Part shown: positions 43,466-55,815 of the stretch, piece after piece
Layout: each line of letters begins with the position of its first letter
Numbering within the stretch: position 1 is the stretch's first letter
DNA from: CAYWXV01 sp964462535
Lineage (GTDB): Bacteria > Bacteroidota > Ignavibacteria > OLB7
Reading direction: 5' to 3'
Assembly (NCBI GenBank): GCA_964462535.1
Contig: CAYWXV010000017.1
Span: forward strand, 1 to 64,000
Length of the DNA: 64,000 nt
Made by a program: the position numbers and the translations under genes
The notes under the pieces: generated by a model
Databases searched by the model: none
The model's input: the letters and a program-made list of their open reading frames with translations, nothing else
Told to the model about the DNA's origin: nothing

Positions 43466-45007
43466 CTATTCCCACTCTATGGTTGCCGGGGGTTTTGAAC
43501 TGACGTCGTATACGACGCGATTGATTCCCCGTACTTCATTGATAATCCTGTTGGATACCCGGGCAAGCAGATCATACGGAAGCCGAGCCCAGTCAGCTGT
43601 CATGCCGTCCGTACTGGTGACTGCGCGGATCGCGCAGACGTTCTCATAGGTTCGCTCGTCCCCCATGACACCAACAGACGAGATCGGCAGCAGTACGGTG
43701 AAGGCCTGCCATGTTTCACTGTAGACGCCCGACGCATGTAGTTCATCGATTAGAATCTGATCGGCCTCGCGCAGCACATCACAACGCTCATGCGTGATTT
43801 CTCCCAGCACGCGGACGGCCAGTCCGGGACCTGGGAACGGATGCCGCTCGATGAACTCCTCCGGGAGGCCGAGCTCCCTGCCCACGTTGCGAACTTCGTC
43901 TTTGAAGAGCTCACGGAAGGGCTCAATGAGTTTGAACTTCATCCTCTCCGGAAGGCCCCCTACGTTGTGATGGGTCTTGATGGTGACCGAGGGCCCCTTG
44001 AACGAGACGGATTCGATTACGTCTGGATAGAGTGTCCCTTGCGCCAACCACTCCGCATCCTGAAAACTCCGCGCCTCCGATTCAAATACATCAATAAACG
44101 CAGCGCCAATAATTTTCCGCTTTTGTTCAGGGTCAGTTACACCGGACAATCTTTCGAGAAAGAGATCTCCAGCGTCGCGAAAGTCGAGCGGGATGTGGTA
44201 TTTCTCTCGGAAGAGCTCAACGACTTTTCTCGACTCATCCTTCCGCATCAGACCGTTATCGATATGGATACAGAGAACCTGGTCACCAATCGCTTCGTGG
44301 AGAAGAACGGCGAGAACGGATGAATCGACGCCACCAGAAAGAGCGCAAATAACTCTTCCCGATCCAACTTGCGCGCGGATTTCCTCTGTGGCAGACTGAA
44401 TGAACGTAGAGGCATCCCATCCACCGTGAGCATTACATATCGAATAGACGAAATTTCGAAGTATTTGTGGTCCGAAATGGGTGTGATGGACTTCCGGATG
44501 AAATTGCACACCATAGAATTTTCTGCGCTCATCAGCGACAACACAGATTGGTGCATTCTCTGATTGTGCTACTATATTGAATTCCTTTGGTGGCGAGGTT
44601 AGCGAGTCACCATGACTCATCCATACAGTACTGCCTGACGCAATATCGGCTATAAGTGGGCTACTGCCGATAAGTTGAAGCGTGGCCGGACCGAACTCAC
44701 GCTTTGATGAACGATCAACTGTCCCTCCGAGCTGATAGGCCATCAACTGCAGCCCATAGCAAATGCCGAGCACCGGAACACCTAGCTCAAAAACAGCTGG
44801 ATCGCTATGCGGTGCTCCCTCTCCATATACAGAAGATGGGCCGCCGCTCAGAATGACACCGATCGGCTGAAGCTCACGAAGCGTCGCGATCGAAATGTTA
44901 TAGGGATGGATCTCGGCATAGACTCCTGCCTCCCGCACTTTGCGCGCGATTAGCTGAGTATACTGCGATCCAAAGTCGAGGATGATAATACGTTCGGAGT
45001 GCGTCAC
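43466..45007 (-). CDS. guaA: GMP synthase (glutamine-hydrolysing)
   Basis: A 513-residue enzyme that aminates XMP to GMP using glutamine and ATP. The class-I glutaminase domain (about 1-195) has ILSGGPSSVY and the nucleophile Cys83 in GICYGLQLMAYQ, with the His-Glu pair in VQFHPEVHHT. The ATP-pyrophosphatase domain starts with CALSGGVDSSVLAVLL, and the dimerisation end reads DVSSKPPATIEWE. The GTG start at 45007 gives the exact family N-terminus. It lies between pnp and pepA on the same strand, 50 bases before the pepA start codon. Confidence 0.98.
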   Translation of the reverse strand: MTHSERIIILDFGSQYTQLIARKVREAGVYAEIHPYNISIATLRELQPIGVILSGGPSSVYGEGAPHSDPAVFELGVPVLGICYGLQLMAYQLGGTVDRSSKREFGPATLQLIGSSPLIADIASGSTVWMSHGDSLTSPPKEFNIVAQSENAPICVVADERRKFYGVQFHPEVHHTHFGPQILRNFVYSICNAHGGWDASTFIQSATEEIRAQVGSGRVICALSGGVDSSVLAVLLHEAIGDQVLCIHIDNGLMRKDESRKVVELFREKYHIPLDFRDAGDLFLERLSGVTDPEQKRKIIGAAFIDVFESEARSFQDAEWLAQGTLYPDVIESVSFKGPSVTIKTHHNVGGLPERMKFKLIEPFRELFKDEVRNVGRELGLPEEFIERHPFPGPGLAVRVLGEITHERCDVLREADQILIDELHASGVYSETWQAFTVLLPISSVGVMGDERTYENVCAIRAVTSTDGMTADWARLPYDLLARVSNRIINEVRGINRVVYDVSSKPPATIEWE

Positions 45008-45059
45008 GTGATAGGAAACAGTAGAGTGAAGACGTCTGATTCGGAGCCGGAGATAAAAG

Positions 45060-45091
45060 GGAAATGCCGGACGCTGCCGCCCGGCATTTCC
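45060..45091 (-). terminator. Intrinsic terminator of pnp
   Basis: GGAAATGCCGG pairs perfectly with CCGGCATTTCC (11 bp), and on the minus strand the stem is followed by CTTTTATC. It lies 19 bases beyond the pnp stop codon and before guaA, which therefore needs its own promoter or read-through. Confidence 0.85.
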
Positions 45092-45110
45092 AGAAATTCA
45101 GTGTGCGATA

Positions 45111-47417
45111 TCAGCTATTGCCGCGACGGCGCGAGTTTCCGCCGTTGTTACCGCCGCGATCGCCGCCCCCTCTGTTACCCCCACGGTCACCCCCTCCACG
45201 ATATCCGCCACGGTCACCACCTCCTCGATTGCCTCCCCTGTCGCCGCCACCGCGACTACCCCCTCGATCGCCACCATTCCTCTCCCGCTGCACCTGCTCT
45301 TCCATTCCTTCGGGTACGGGTAACAGCGCCTTGCGGCTCAGTCGGAACTTGCCATCATCCTGTATCTCGACAAGCTTCACCTGGAGACGCTCTCCAATCG
45401 AAACTACGTCCTCGACGTTCTCAACGCGATGATGCTCGAGCTGGGAGATGTGAAGAAGTCCAGTTTTCTTCGGGAGGAACTCCACGATTGCACCCAATCC
45501 TTCGCGGATCTGGAGTACGCGCCCCTCGTAGGTTTTCCCTACCTCAGGCTGCTCCGTGATCCGACCGATGAGCGCAATCGCCTTTGCCGCCGACTCGCCA
45601 CTTGTTGCAGCTACGGTGACGGTTCCATCATCGTCGATGTTGATTTCAGCTCCTGACTCGGCACAAATACCTCTGATGGTCTCTCCACCACTGCCAATGA
45701 GAGCACCGATCATTTCGACTGGAATCTGCAGTGTGGTCAGGCGAGGTGCATATGGCGACACATCCTCGGCTGGTGCATTGATTGCTTCGGCCATCTTCTG
45801 GAGGATATGCAGACGACCCTGACGGGCCTGCTCAAGCGCTCGACCCATGATCTCAAGTGAAATTCCCTGGATCTTGATATCCATCTGACAGGCGGTGATA
45901 CCCTCAGTCGTTCCGACCACTTTGAAATCCATATCACCCAGATGGTCCTCATCACCTAGAATATCCGAGAGGATAGCGACGTTGTCACCCTCTCCTTTGA
46001 TGAGACCCATCGCGATGCCAGCCACGGGCTTGCGGATCGGAACGCCACCCGCCATGAGTGACAGGGACCCGGCGCATACCGTTGCCATCGATGACGAGCC
46101 ATTCGACTCGAGGATATCCGAGACGATTCGAATCGTGTAGGGGAACTGATCCTCCGACGGAAGAATCTGCTTTACCCCTCGCTCCGCCAGGTTTCCATGA
46201 CCGATCTCGCGTCGAGACGTCGAACCAAATCGTCCGGTCTCACCCGTTGAGAAGGGAGGGAAATTGTAGTGGAGCATGAATCTCTTTTCGTGCTTTGGCA
46301 CCAGGCCGTCGATCATCTGGCGATCCATTTTGGTTCCCAGCGTCATCGAGGTCAACGACTGCGTTTCACCACGAGTGAAGAGGGCCGAGCCGTGTGCTCG
46401 TGGCAGGATATCGATCTCGCAGGTGATCGGTCGGATCTCATCGAGGCGGCGACCATCAAGGCGGCGTCCTTCCGAGAGAATCATCTCGCGCATGGCTTCC
46501 GATTCGAGATCGTGAAGGACCTGCCCGACGATCTTGTTGACCTCGAGTTCGGGGTGAACTTCCGTTGAGAACTTCTGGGCTACCATATCAGCGATCTCGT
46601 CGCGGAAGATCTGGTAGCGTTCCTTTCGCCCTTCCTTGTCGGTGAACTCACGGGCGGCCGCAGCCATCCGTTCGGAAGAATGAGCGACAATGAACTCGTT
46701 GACGTCGCTGTACGTGGTCTTCTCTGGGGCCGACAACTGCGGGACTTCGCACTGAGCGATGAGCTGGCGCTGCAAGTCGTTCAGCATCTTGATATGGCGA
46801 TGACCGAACTCAAGAGCTTCCAGGAAGAGTTCCTCGCTTATCTCTTTGGACTCACCTTCGACCATTACGATCGAGGAGTCGGTACCGGAGATAATGATTT
46901 CGAGTTCGGAACCCTCCAACTGCTCGTAGGTGGGATTGATCATGAACTCGCCATCGACGTAGGCGACGCGCACGTTCGAGATCGGCCCATTGAACGGCAT
47001 TCCGGAAAGCATTAGCGCACACGAGGCGCCGACGGCACCAAGGATATCGGCCTCGCTTTCCTGATCGAACGAATAGACCGTGCAGATGATCTGCGTTTCA
47101 TAGGTCCATCCCTTCTGAAACATGGGACGAATGGGGCGATCGATCAGACGCGCCGAGAGGATTTCCTTTTCGGTTGGGCGGGCTTCACGTTTGAAGAAGC
47201 CACCGGGGACCTTACCGGCAGCAGCATATTTCTCGCGATACTCGACCTGCAATGGCAGGAAGTCGATTCCTTCGCGGGGATTTGCGGAAGCGACAGCCAC
47301 CGCAAGAATCATTGTGTCGCCGTGACGGACCATTACGGCCCCGTTGGCGAGCTTGGCAAAACGACCGGTCTCAAGAGTGAGAGTTCGGCCGCCGAACTCC
47401 ATGGAAACGGACTTCAT
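45111..47417 (-). CDS. pnp: Polyribonucleotide nucleotidyltransferase (PNPase) with RGG-rich tail
   Basis: A 768-residue phosphorolytic 3'-5' exoribonuclease of the degradosome type. Two RNase PH domains (about 10-220 and 310-540) are followed by KH (IPVEMIGALIGSGGETIRG) and S1 (GRVLQIREGLGAIVEFLPKKTG) domains. The last 50 residues are unusual: a repeated RGGGDRGGNRGG pattern rich in Arg, Gly and Asp, an RGG-box-like disordered RNA-binding tail not found in the E. coli enzyme. AAGGA lies before the ATG. The 5' leader contains hairpins. Confidence 0.98.
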   Translation of the reverse strand: MKSVSMEFGGRTLTLETGRFAKLANGAVMVRHGDTMILAVAVASANPREGIDFLPLQVEYREKYAAAGKVPGGFFKREARPTEKEILSARLIDRPIRPMFQKGWTYETQIICTVYSFDQESEADILGAVGASCALMLSGMPFNGPISNVRVAYVDGEFMINPTYEQLEGSELEIIISGTDSSIVMVEGESKEISEELFLEALEFGHRHIKMLNDLQRQLIAQCEVPQLSAPEKTTYSDVNEFIVAHSSERMAAAAREFTDKEGRKERYQIFRDEIADMVAQKFSTEVHPELEVNKIVGQVLHDLESEAMREMILSEGRRLDGRRLDEIRPITCEIDILPRAHGSALFTRGETQSLTSMTLGTKMDRQMIDGLVPKHEKRFMLHYNFPPFSTGETGRFGSTSRREIGHGNLAERGVKQILPSEDQFPYTIRIVSDILESNGSSSMATVCAGSLSLMAGGVPIRKPVAGIAMGLIKGEGDNVAILSDILGDEDHLGDMDFKVVGTTEGITACQMDIKIQGISLEIMGRALEQARQGRLHILQKMAEAINAPAEDVSPYAPRLTTLQIPVEMIGALIGSGGETIRGICAESGAEINIDDDGTVTVAATSGESAAKAIALIGRITEQPEVGKTYEGRVLQIREGLGAIVEFLPKKTGLLHISQLEHHRVENVEDVVSIGERLQVKLVEIQDDGKFRLSRKALLPVPEGMEEQVQRERNGGDRGGSRGGGDRGGNRGGGDRGGYRGGGDRGGNRGGGDRGGNNGGNSRRRGNS

Positions 47418-47530
47418 ATTCTTCCTTCTGTCAGTTCACGCCCACGGGGCCAACTCCCCGGGGCAGTCCGCTTTTGCGGACGTTACATGGTAATCCGCCA
47501 TTCCAGACAAGTTGATGCGGCGAATCGGCG
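47418..47530 (-). promoter_or_regulatory. pnp 5' leader with hairpins
   Basis: Between the rpsO terminator and pnp the minus strand can fold GTCCGC-AAAA-GCGGAC (47466-47481) and GGGG-AGTTGG-CCCC. pnp leaders in other bacteria are processed and auto-regulated through such stems; this parallel is inferred. The pnp promoter should lie in this stretch or further upstream. Confidence 0.4.
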
Positions 47531-47533
47531 GAC

Positions 47534-47579
47534 GGAAAAAAAGAGGCGCCGTACGACAGTCCCTCTGTCTACGGCGCCC
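47534..47579 (-). terminator. Intrinsic terminator of rpsO
   Basis: On the minus strand GGCGCCGTA-GACAG pairs with CTGTC-GTACGGCGCC and is followed by TCTTTTTTTCC. It starts 8 bases after the rpsO stop codon, so rpsO and pnp can be uncoupled. Confidence 0.92.
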
Positions 47580-47586
47580 CGGACGT

Positions 47587-47856
47587 CTACTTGCGAATAC
47601 CTAGCTCCGCGATGATAGCGCGGTAGCGATTGATGTCCTTCTTCTGGAGGTAGCCAAGAAGAGCGCGTCGCTTTCCGACCATTTTCATGAGTCCACGCAA
47701 CGAATGCTTGTCCTTCTTGTTCTTCTCCAGGTGAGGTGTCAAGAGCGAGATGTGCTCTGTGAGAATTGCGATCTGAACTTCAGGCTTGCCACTGTCGTTC
47801 GGATTGTCGCCGAATTTGCGCACAAGTTCAGCCTTGCGCTCTTTCGTTACTGCCAT
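47587..47856 (-). CDS. rpsO: 30S ribosomal protein S15
   Basis: An 89-residue ribosomal protein beginning MAVTKERKAELVRKFG and ending YRAIIAELGIRK, the standard full-length S15. It binds 16S rRNA in the platform. The start at 47856 is set by homology; the frame extending to 48033 is leader sequence. The gene sits between ribF and pnp as in many bacteria, with a terminator directly behind it. The 198-base leader may hold an autoregulatory S15 site, but none was recognised. Confidence 0.98.
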   Translation of the reverse strand: MAVTKERKAELVRKFGDNPNDSGKPEVQIAILTEHISLLTPHLEKNKKDKHSLRGLMKMVGKRRALLGYLQKKDINRYRAIIAELGIRK

Positions 47857-48019
47857 AGAACTTCCTCTGTTATGTCCAGGGTCGTGACGAGTTGCCAGGG
47901 TCGGGGTCCGGTCACGCTCAGTCCCCTTGTTCCGTTCAGCCGATACACGGCGACGAACGGCGCATCGCTCGTCTGAAAGAGTCGATGCTTGCGATGTGCG
48001 TCGATGTCGAAAATGAAAC

Positions 48020-48055
48020 GGAGAAGACCTCACGCAGCCGCGTGCCGGCTTCTCC
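48020..48055 (-). terminator. Terminator at the end of ribF
   Basis: GGAGAAG pairs with CTTCTCC, with CACGC/GCGTG inside, overlapping the ribF stop codon. The minus strand continues with GTTTCATTTTC. It separates the upstream translation-factor operon from rpsO. Confidence 0.68.
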
Positions 48056-48975
48056 TAGTGTTCTCTGCAGAAGGCTCTGTCCCTGTCGAGTTGTTCCAGA
48101 AACTCCTCCGCAGAGCCGAATTTTCGCTCCGAGCGGACAAACTTACGGAACACAAGGGTCACAACATTGTGATAAATATCTTCATCGAAGTCGAAGAGAT
48201 TGGCCTCAATCGTTCGCTCACGACCATCGGTAAAAGTCGGCCTTCGACCGATGTTTGCCATTCCTCGGACCTCCCGATCGCCCAACAACATCGAGACGGA
48301 ATAGACTCCCTCCATCGGGATCAGCTTCGCCGGATCAAGTGGTTCGACATTGGCCGTTGGAATACCCAGGCTTCGACCACGACCATCGCCTTTGATAACC
48401 CTTCCCTGGAATGAGTAGTGTCGCCCCAGGTACTGCTCGGCCAGATCGAGTTCTCCCCCCTGAAGGGCCCGGCGGATTTTCGTGGAGCTTACCGTCTCGT
48501 GACCGATATAAAGGGGGGACACCTCCGTCACTTCAAAGCCCTCCGCCTCCCCCAACGTTCGAACAGCCTGAGCAGTTCCCTCTCTGTTCTTTCCGAACGC
48601 GTGATCGTGCCCGAAAATCATGTGCCCGATTCCAATCTGATCGATCAACAGCTGCGCGAATTCTCTCCACGGAGTCGCGGCGGTTGCCGGCGTGAAGGGC
48701 ATGACAAGAACTTCGTCAACGCCACATTCCTTCAGAAGTTCGAGGCGTTCTTCGATCGTTGTAAGTATGGGAACGGTATCGCCATGCCGTCGCAGGACAA
48801 GCTGTGGGTGGGGATGAAACGTGATGACGAACGACCTTCCGTCGAGGATGGTCTTCTGACGAAGAAGCTCCTCGATAATCAGTCGGTGACCTTTGTGCAC
48901 GCCATCGAAGGTTCCCATCGTGAGTGCGGTGCGAGGATCGCGGCGGACATCACCGATATCTCTGTGCACGATCAT
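48055..48975 (-). CDS. ribF: Bifunctional riboflavin kinase / FAD synthetase
   Basis: A 306-residue enzyme that makes FMN and then FAD from riboflavin and ATP. The N-terminal FAD-synthetase half has TMGTFDGVHKGHRLII and FGHDHAFGKNREG. The C-terminal riboflavin kinase half has GDGRGRSLGIPTANVEP and the conserved ANIGRRPTF. The start overlaps the truB stop by four bases. ribF in the nusA-pnp cluster next to truB is common. Confidence 0.97.
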   Translation of the reverse strand: MIVHRDIGDVRRDPRTALTMGTFDGVHKGHRLIIEELLRQKTILDGRSFVITFHPHPQLVLRRHGDTVPILTTIEERLELLKECGVDEVLVMPFTPATAATPWREFAQLLIDQIGIGHMIFGHDHAFGKNREGTAQAVRTLGEAEGFEVTEVSPLYIGHETVSSTKIRRALQGGELDLAEQYLGRHYSFQGRVIKGDGRGRSLGIPTANVEPLDPAKLIPMEGVYSVSMLLGDREVRGMANIGRRPTFTDGRERTIEANLFDFDEDIYHNVVTLVFRKFVRSERKFGSAEEFLEQLDRDRAFCREH

Positions 48976-49715
48976 CGACGATCCTCCCTGCCGTGGCTTC
49001 TTTCTCCAAGTGCTTCCAGCGTTGCGGCGTCGTCAACGCGATAGCTTCCGCTTTTCGTTCGGCGAAGCTCGGTGAGATATGCCCCAGAACCGACAGCGGT
49101 ACCCAGATCGCGGACAAGTGATCTGATATATGTGCCGCGCGAACAGACGACCCGGAAGGCCACGTCCGGGAGCCGGACGTCCCCGATTTCAAACTCATGA
49201 ATGTCCACACTCCGTGACGGGCGTTCAATCGTCTCCCCGCGACGGGCAATCTTGTAGAGTCGCGTTCCGTCCACCTTCCGCGCCGAATACATTGGCGGAA
49301 TCTGATCGATCGTCCCAAGGAACGTCTTCGCGGCGGTCTCTACTATCTCTCGTGTCAGATGATCGATTGGTAGGCTTTGTGTTACCTCTGTCTCGGCATC
49401 ATCGGATGGCGTCGTTCCTCCAAGACGAAAGTGACCGACATACTCCTTGAGGCCGGCTTGAAACGTCTCCACCAGCTTTGTCGCCCGTCCGACGCAGACC
49501 TGAAGCAGACCGGTTGCCATTGGGTCAAGCGTTCCACAGTGACCGATCCGCCGAATGCGAAGAATAGTACGAAGGCGGGCAACGACATCGAACGATGTCC
49601 AGCCGGAGGGCTTGTCGATCAGAATAAGGGCTCCGGTGGTGGCGGCGTCGACGTGATCGAGAAGATCGATGGTGTCCCGTCCGATGACAGGAAGCTGATC
49701 AATGGAGGGAATCAC
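48972..49715 (-). CDS. truB: tRNA pseudouridine(55) synthase TruB
   Basis: A 247-residue enzyme that forms pseudouridine 55 in the T-loop of tRNAs. The pattern GALILIDKPSGWTSFDVV and GHCGTLDPMATGLL holds the catalytic Asp. The later motif RVVCSRGTYIRSLVRDLG is typical. The C-terminal PUA extension is short. It overlaps rbfA (upstream) and ribF (downstream) by a few bases, so all three are translationally coupled. Confidence 0.97.
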   Translation of the reverse strand: MIPSIDQLPVIGRDTIDLLDHVDAATTGALILIDKPSGWTSFDVVARLRTILRIRRIGHCGTLDPMATGLLQVCVGRATKLVETFQAGLKEYVGHFRLGGTTPSDDAETEVTQSLPIDHLTREIVETAAKTFLGTIDQIPPMYSARKVDGTRLYKIARRGETIERPSRSVDIHEFEIGDVRLPDVAFRVVCSRGTYIRSLVRDLGTAVGSGAYLTELRRTKSGSYRVDDAATLEALGERSHGREDRR

Positions 49716-50109
49716 GATCGTCTATTCCTCCATCCCCCATGTCGCCCCGGGCGCGTGCCCGTTCCTCATCCTCCTTGCGGACCTGATGAAGGAGTTGATC
49801 GATGCGCTCCGCCGTGTCGAGCGTGTCGTCACGATAGAATCGCAATTCCGGCATGAATCGAAGAGTAATGTTGCGGGCCAGCTCGTGCCGGATCTCGGGG
49901 GCATGCGTATTCAGGCGCTTCACCAGAATCTCCGGATCGGTTGTACTTCTCCAGATACTGACGTAGACGCGGGCAATGCCGAGATCGGCCGTCATTCGCA
50001 CCGACACGATCGTCACCATACCGTCCAGATATTCCGGCGGCCGTCGCTGCAGTTGTGTACCCAGCGCCTCGCGAATCATGGCGCCGACACGTTCAGTGCG
50101 GATAGACAT
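49699..50109 (-). CDS. rbfA: Ribosome-binding factor A
   Basis: A 136-residue late 30S maturation factor with a KH-type fold: RTERVGAMIREALGTQLQR, then VTIVSVRMTADLGIARVYVSI and LRFMPELRFYRDDTLDTAERIDQLL, all typical. The C-terminal 25 residues are charged and disordered. It lies 27 bases after infB and overlaps truB. Confidence 0.96.
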   Translation of the reverse strand: MSIRTERVGAMIREALGTQLQRRPPEYLDGMVTIVSVRMTADLGIARVYVSIWRSTTDPEILVKRLNTHAPEIRHELARNITLRFMPELRFYRDDTLDTAERIDQLLHQVRKEDEERARARGDMGDGGIDDRDSLH

Positions 50110-50136
50110 GGTAATCAGTTGACAACGGGAGATTGA

Positions 50137-53025
<2,889 letters not shown>

Positions 53026-53070
53026 TCAGTCTCCGATGTGTAAGAAAATCTCCTCGTCGTCGCGTTGTCA

Positions 53071-54859
53071 TCAGTCTTGGCGGTTTTCGCTCTGCACAAG
53101 CTCGCTCTGTGCTTCGCCGCCATCGACTGCGGGGGGAGCGTCCTCAACCGGAGCTGCTTCGCCAGCTGTCTCCCCGACTGTGTCACTCTCCTGGACGACC
53201 GCCACCATTTGCTCCTCCTGCTCAGGCGCTCCCTGCACCTCCTGCTCGGGTGCTCCCTGCACCTCCTGCTCGGGTGCTCCCTGCACCTCCTGCTCGGGTG
53301 CTCCCTNNNNNNNNNNNNNNNNNNNNNNNNNNNNNNNNNNNNNNNNNNNNNNNNNNNNNNNNNNNNNNNNNNNNNNNNNNNNNNNNNNNNNNNNNNNNNN
53401 NNNNNNGTGCTCCCTGCACCTCCTGCTCGGGTGCTCCCTGCACCTCCTGCTCAGGCGCTGCCTGTTCGTCTTGCGCCACCGCCGCCGATTCTACTGGCTG
53501 CTGCGTCACCTCTTCTTCTTCAACCTGGTCGGTCAAAGGGTGGCGAGGCGCGACGCCGGCTTCCGCATACATGTCACGGAGTTCGTCTTCATCGAATTCA
53601 GATGAGATGATCTCGCGCAGCTCCATCAGTTGCTGGAGCGAAAGCTCTCCAGCGAGCGCCATGAGTTTGTCGTCGTCCTGCAGGAGAAACTCCTTGGCAG
53701 TAGCGATGCCGGCCTGCGAGAGAATTGCATAGAGCTCGGCTCCCAGTTCATCCTGGAACTCGGCCAGTTCGATGTCTTCCCCACCTTCCTTGACAAGATC
53801 GATCGTGTACCCGGTCAGCTTCATGGCAAGGCGGACGTTCTGACCGTTCTTGCCAATGGCGAGCGAGACCTGGTCATCGCCAACAAGGACCGTTGCGGTT
53901 CGCGTTTCCTCGTCGATCGAGATCTCACGCACTTTGGCCGGAGAAAGGGCCTGTGCGATGTACTTCTTTGACTCCGGGCTCCAGTAGACGACGTCGATAT
54001 GTTCGTTGGACAGTTCGCGGACGATCGAGTGGACGCGTACCCCCTTCATGCCGATGCACGCACCGGCGGCGTCAACGCGCTCGTCGTGTGACCAGACGGC
54101 GATCTTCGCACGCTCGCCGGGTTCCCGCGCTATACCCTTGATCTCGATGATGCCGTCATAGATCTCCGGGATTTCGATCTCGAACAGACGCTGGAGAAAC
54201 TGGGGATCGCTTCTTGAGATGATAATCTCTGGCTGGGAGGCCGTCCCTTCCTCGGCGCGGACTTCTTTCAGGAGGGCTTTGAGTGTTTCACCCTTCTTGT
54301 ACCGCTCCCGCCAGATCTGTTCGTTCCGGGGCATGCGAAGCTCAACCTTGTTGTGCATCACATAGACATCGTTCCGGCGAACCTGATAAACCTCGCCAAC
54401 GATAATCTCGCCAACCTTTTGAGAGTACTCTGCAATGACGTTGTCCTTCTCGACCTCCCGAATTCTCTGACTGAGGGTCTGCGCGGCCATGTGAACAAGG
54501 CGGCGGCCAAAGTTGTCGGAGAGATTCTCAAGGTTGAGCTCGGTCAGTACCTCGTCGCCGACATCGTACTGCTCGCTCTCGTTGTTAGCCTCCTCCAAGG
54601 AGATCTGGAGATTCGGATCCTCGACTTCCTCGACAACCTCCCGGATCAGGTAGATCTCGATGTCTCCCTTCTCCATATTCACGATGATCTCGAAGTTGGA
54701 CTCCTGTCCATACTTCTTGCGGACCATCTGGGACAGAGTGTCTTCGATGATTCCCTGCAGGAGGTCGCGGTCGATGTTCTTCAGGCGCGCCATTTCGGCG
54801 AAGGCCTCGATGATCATCGACTTGTTGGCGGTCGACTTTGCGTTCTTTCGCTTTGCCAT
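53071..54859 (-). CDS. nusA: Transcription termination/antitermination factor NusA with octapeptide-repeat tail
   Basis: NusA binds RNA polymerase and nascent RNA. It has the N-terminal polymerase-binding domain (about 1-130), S1 (EIIVGEVYQVRRNDVYVM), KH1 with GMKGVR and KH2 with LAIGKNGQNVR. One C-terminal helical repeat lies around ILSQAGIATAKEFLLQ. Beyond it the protein has an added tail of repeated QGAPEQEV octapeptides and a final acidic segment ending QSENRQD. A run of 100 Ns (53307-53406) interrupts the tail. Because 100 is not a multiple of three, the reading frame appears broken there, but both sides encode the same repeat. The gene therefore runs from 54859 to the stop at 53071. The true length is unknown. 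Confidence 0.93.
53225..53452 (-). repeat. 24-base tandem repeat in nusA, interrupted by an assembly gap
   Basis: The unit GCTCCCTGCACCTCCTGCTC plus GGGT (24 bases) occurs about 3.5 times before and 2 times after the N-run and encodes QGAPEQEV on the minus strand. The copies are near-identical, so short reads could not resolve the number. Confidence 0.92.
53307..53406. other. Assembly gap (100 Ns)
   Basis: A run of exactly 100 unknown bases, the usual placeholder for a gap of unknown length. It sits inside the nusA tandem repeat and shifts the reading frame artificially. Confidence 0.98.
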
Positions 54860-54917
54860 GATAATCTATGAACTGTCAGAAACGGTCTTGAGAGCCCGGG
54901 GACCGCGGGGGTTAGAG

Positions 54918-55409
54918 TCAGAGTTGGGGTTCAACGGTGGCTCGAACGATCGCCGACATGGGGATGGTGCGTTCCGATCCCTTGGCGTGGGATGGGCGTC
55001 GTCCTCCGGGGGGGGCCGGCTCCACCGTTATCGCGTCATCCGAGACGCCAAGTAGGCGGAAGAAACCGGTTGACTGCCGTCCATCATCCTCGTCAACGAG
55101 GAGTTTCAGCAGACGTCCAACGTTCTTGCGATACTGCCAGAGGAATTCAAGAGGGCGGTCGAGCCCCGGTGTCGTCACCTCCAGTCGATAACGACCGGGG
55201 AGGTCGCCCTCGACTTCATCCAGCAGGGTGCTGGTCCAGCGGGCAAGGTCGGCTAGTTCGTCAAGTGTGGCACCCGACTCGCTATCGACGATGACCTCGA
55301 TTACCGAGGTACCTCCCTGCCCGCGACGACCCGCGTCAAGCAGGATCAACCCACGCCGCTCGATCTCCTCCCGCAGTCGCTCCTCTATGCGGATCGGCAG
55401 CGGTACCAT
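54918..55409 (-). CDS. rimP: Ribosome maturation factor RimP
   Basis: A protein of about 163 residues that helps assemble the 30S subunit. N-terminal domain: GLILLDAGRRGQGGTSVIEVIVD, LARWTSTLLDE and the signature LEVTTPGLDRPLEFLWQYRKNVGRL. An SH3-like C-terminal domain follows. The ATG at 55409 is used; a TTG at 55433 is an alternative. It is the first gene of the leftward rimP-nusA-infB-rbfA-truB-ribF cluster, 58 bases before nusA. The operon promoter should lie in the gap beyond 55410. Confidence 0.93.
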   Translation of the reverse strand: MVPLPIRIEERLREEIERRGLILLDAGRRGQGGTSVIEVIVDSESGATLDELADLARWTSTLLDEVEGDLPGRYRLEVTTPGLDRPLEFLWQYRKNVGRLLKLLVDEDDGRQSTGFFRLLGVSDDAITVEPAPPGGRRPSHAKGSERTIPMSAIVRATVEPQL

Positions 55410-55433
55410 GTGTACACGGTCCTGTGGAAACAA

Positions 55434-55815
55434 AAAGGGCCACGCGTTGCCGCCTAGCCCACTTCACAGAATCAGAACGCAAAGATACGGTTGGACCCCT
55501 CCTCATCCAAAGGAAATGTCCGTCGATTGCGATTGGAAACGACCATTTCTAACGCTGAAGCCCGCTTCCCTCTGATTCCCTTTCACGAAATCGTCAGGGA
55601 ACGGAAAGACGTACCGATGCCGTCGTGATTGCGCTACCCCTCGTGCTCCCTGGATAGCGCATCTGTTTATCAACCTCCGCGTGGTTCCGCAGAAACATCT
55701 CGATCCCCGGGTTTGTCCAATCGCAACCGGATTACCCTCACGTCCATCCTCCTTCGACATGCATTTACGGCATTCGCCAATCGAATCGGATATGGCGCGC
55801 TTTTCGGGTTCCAGG
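55434..55815. other. Gene-free stretch upstream of rimP
   Basis: No coding frame with a recognisable protein, RNA gene or clear repeat was seen here. Presumably it includes the promoter of the rimP-nusA operon on the minus strand. Confidence 0.4.

Noticed and set aside
53222..53610. Frames ending or starting around the N-run (shortened nusA end, separate small protein)
   Set aside because: They arise from the 100-base placeholder, which shifts the frame; both sides encode the same octapeptide repeat of one gene.
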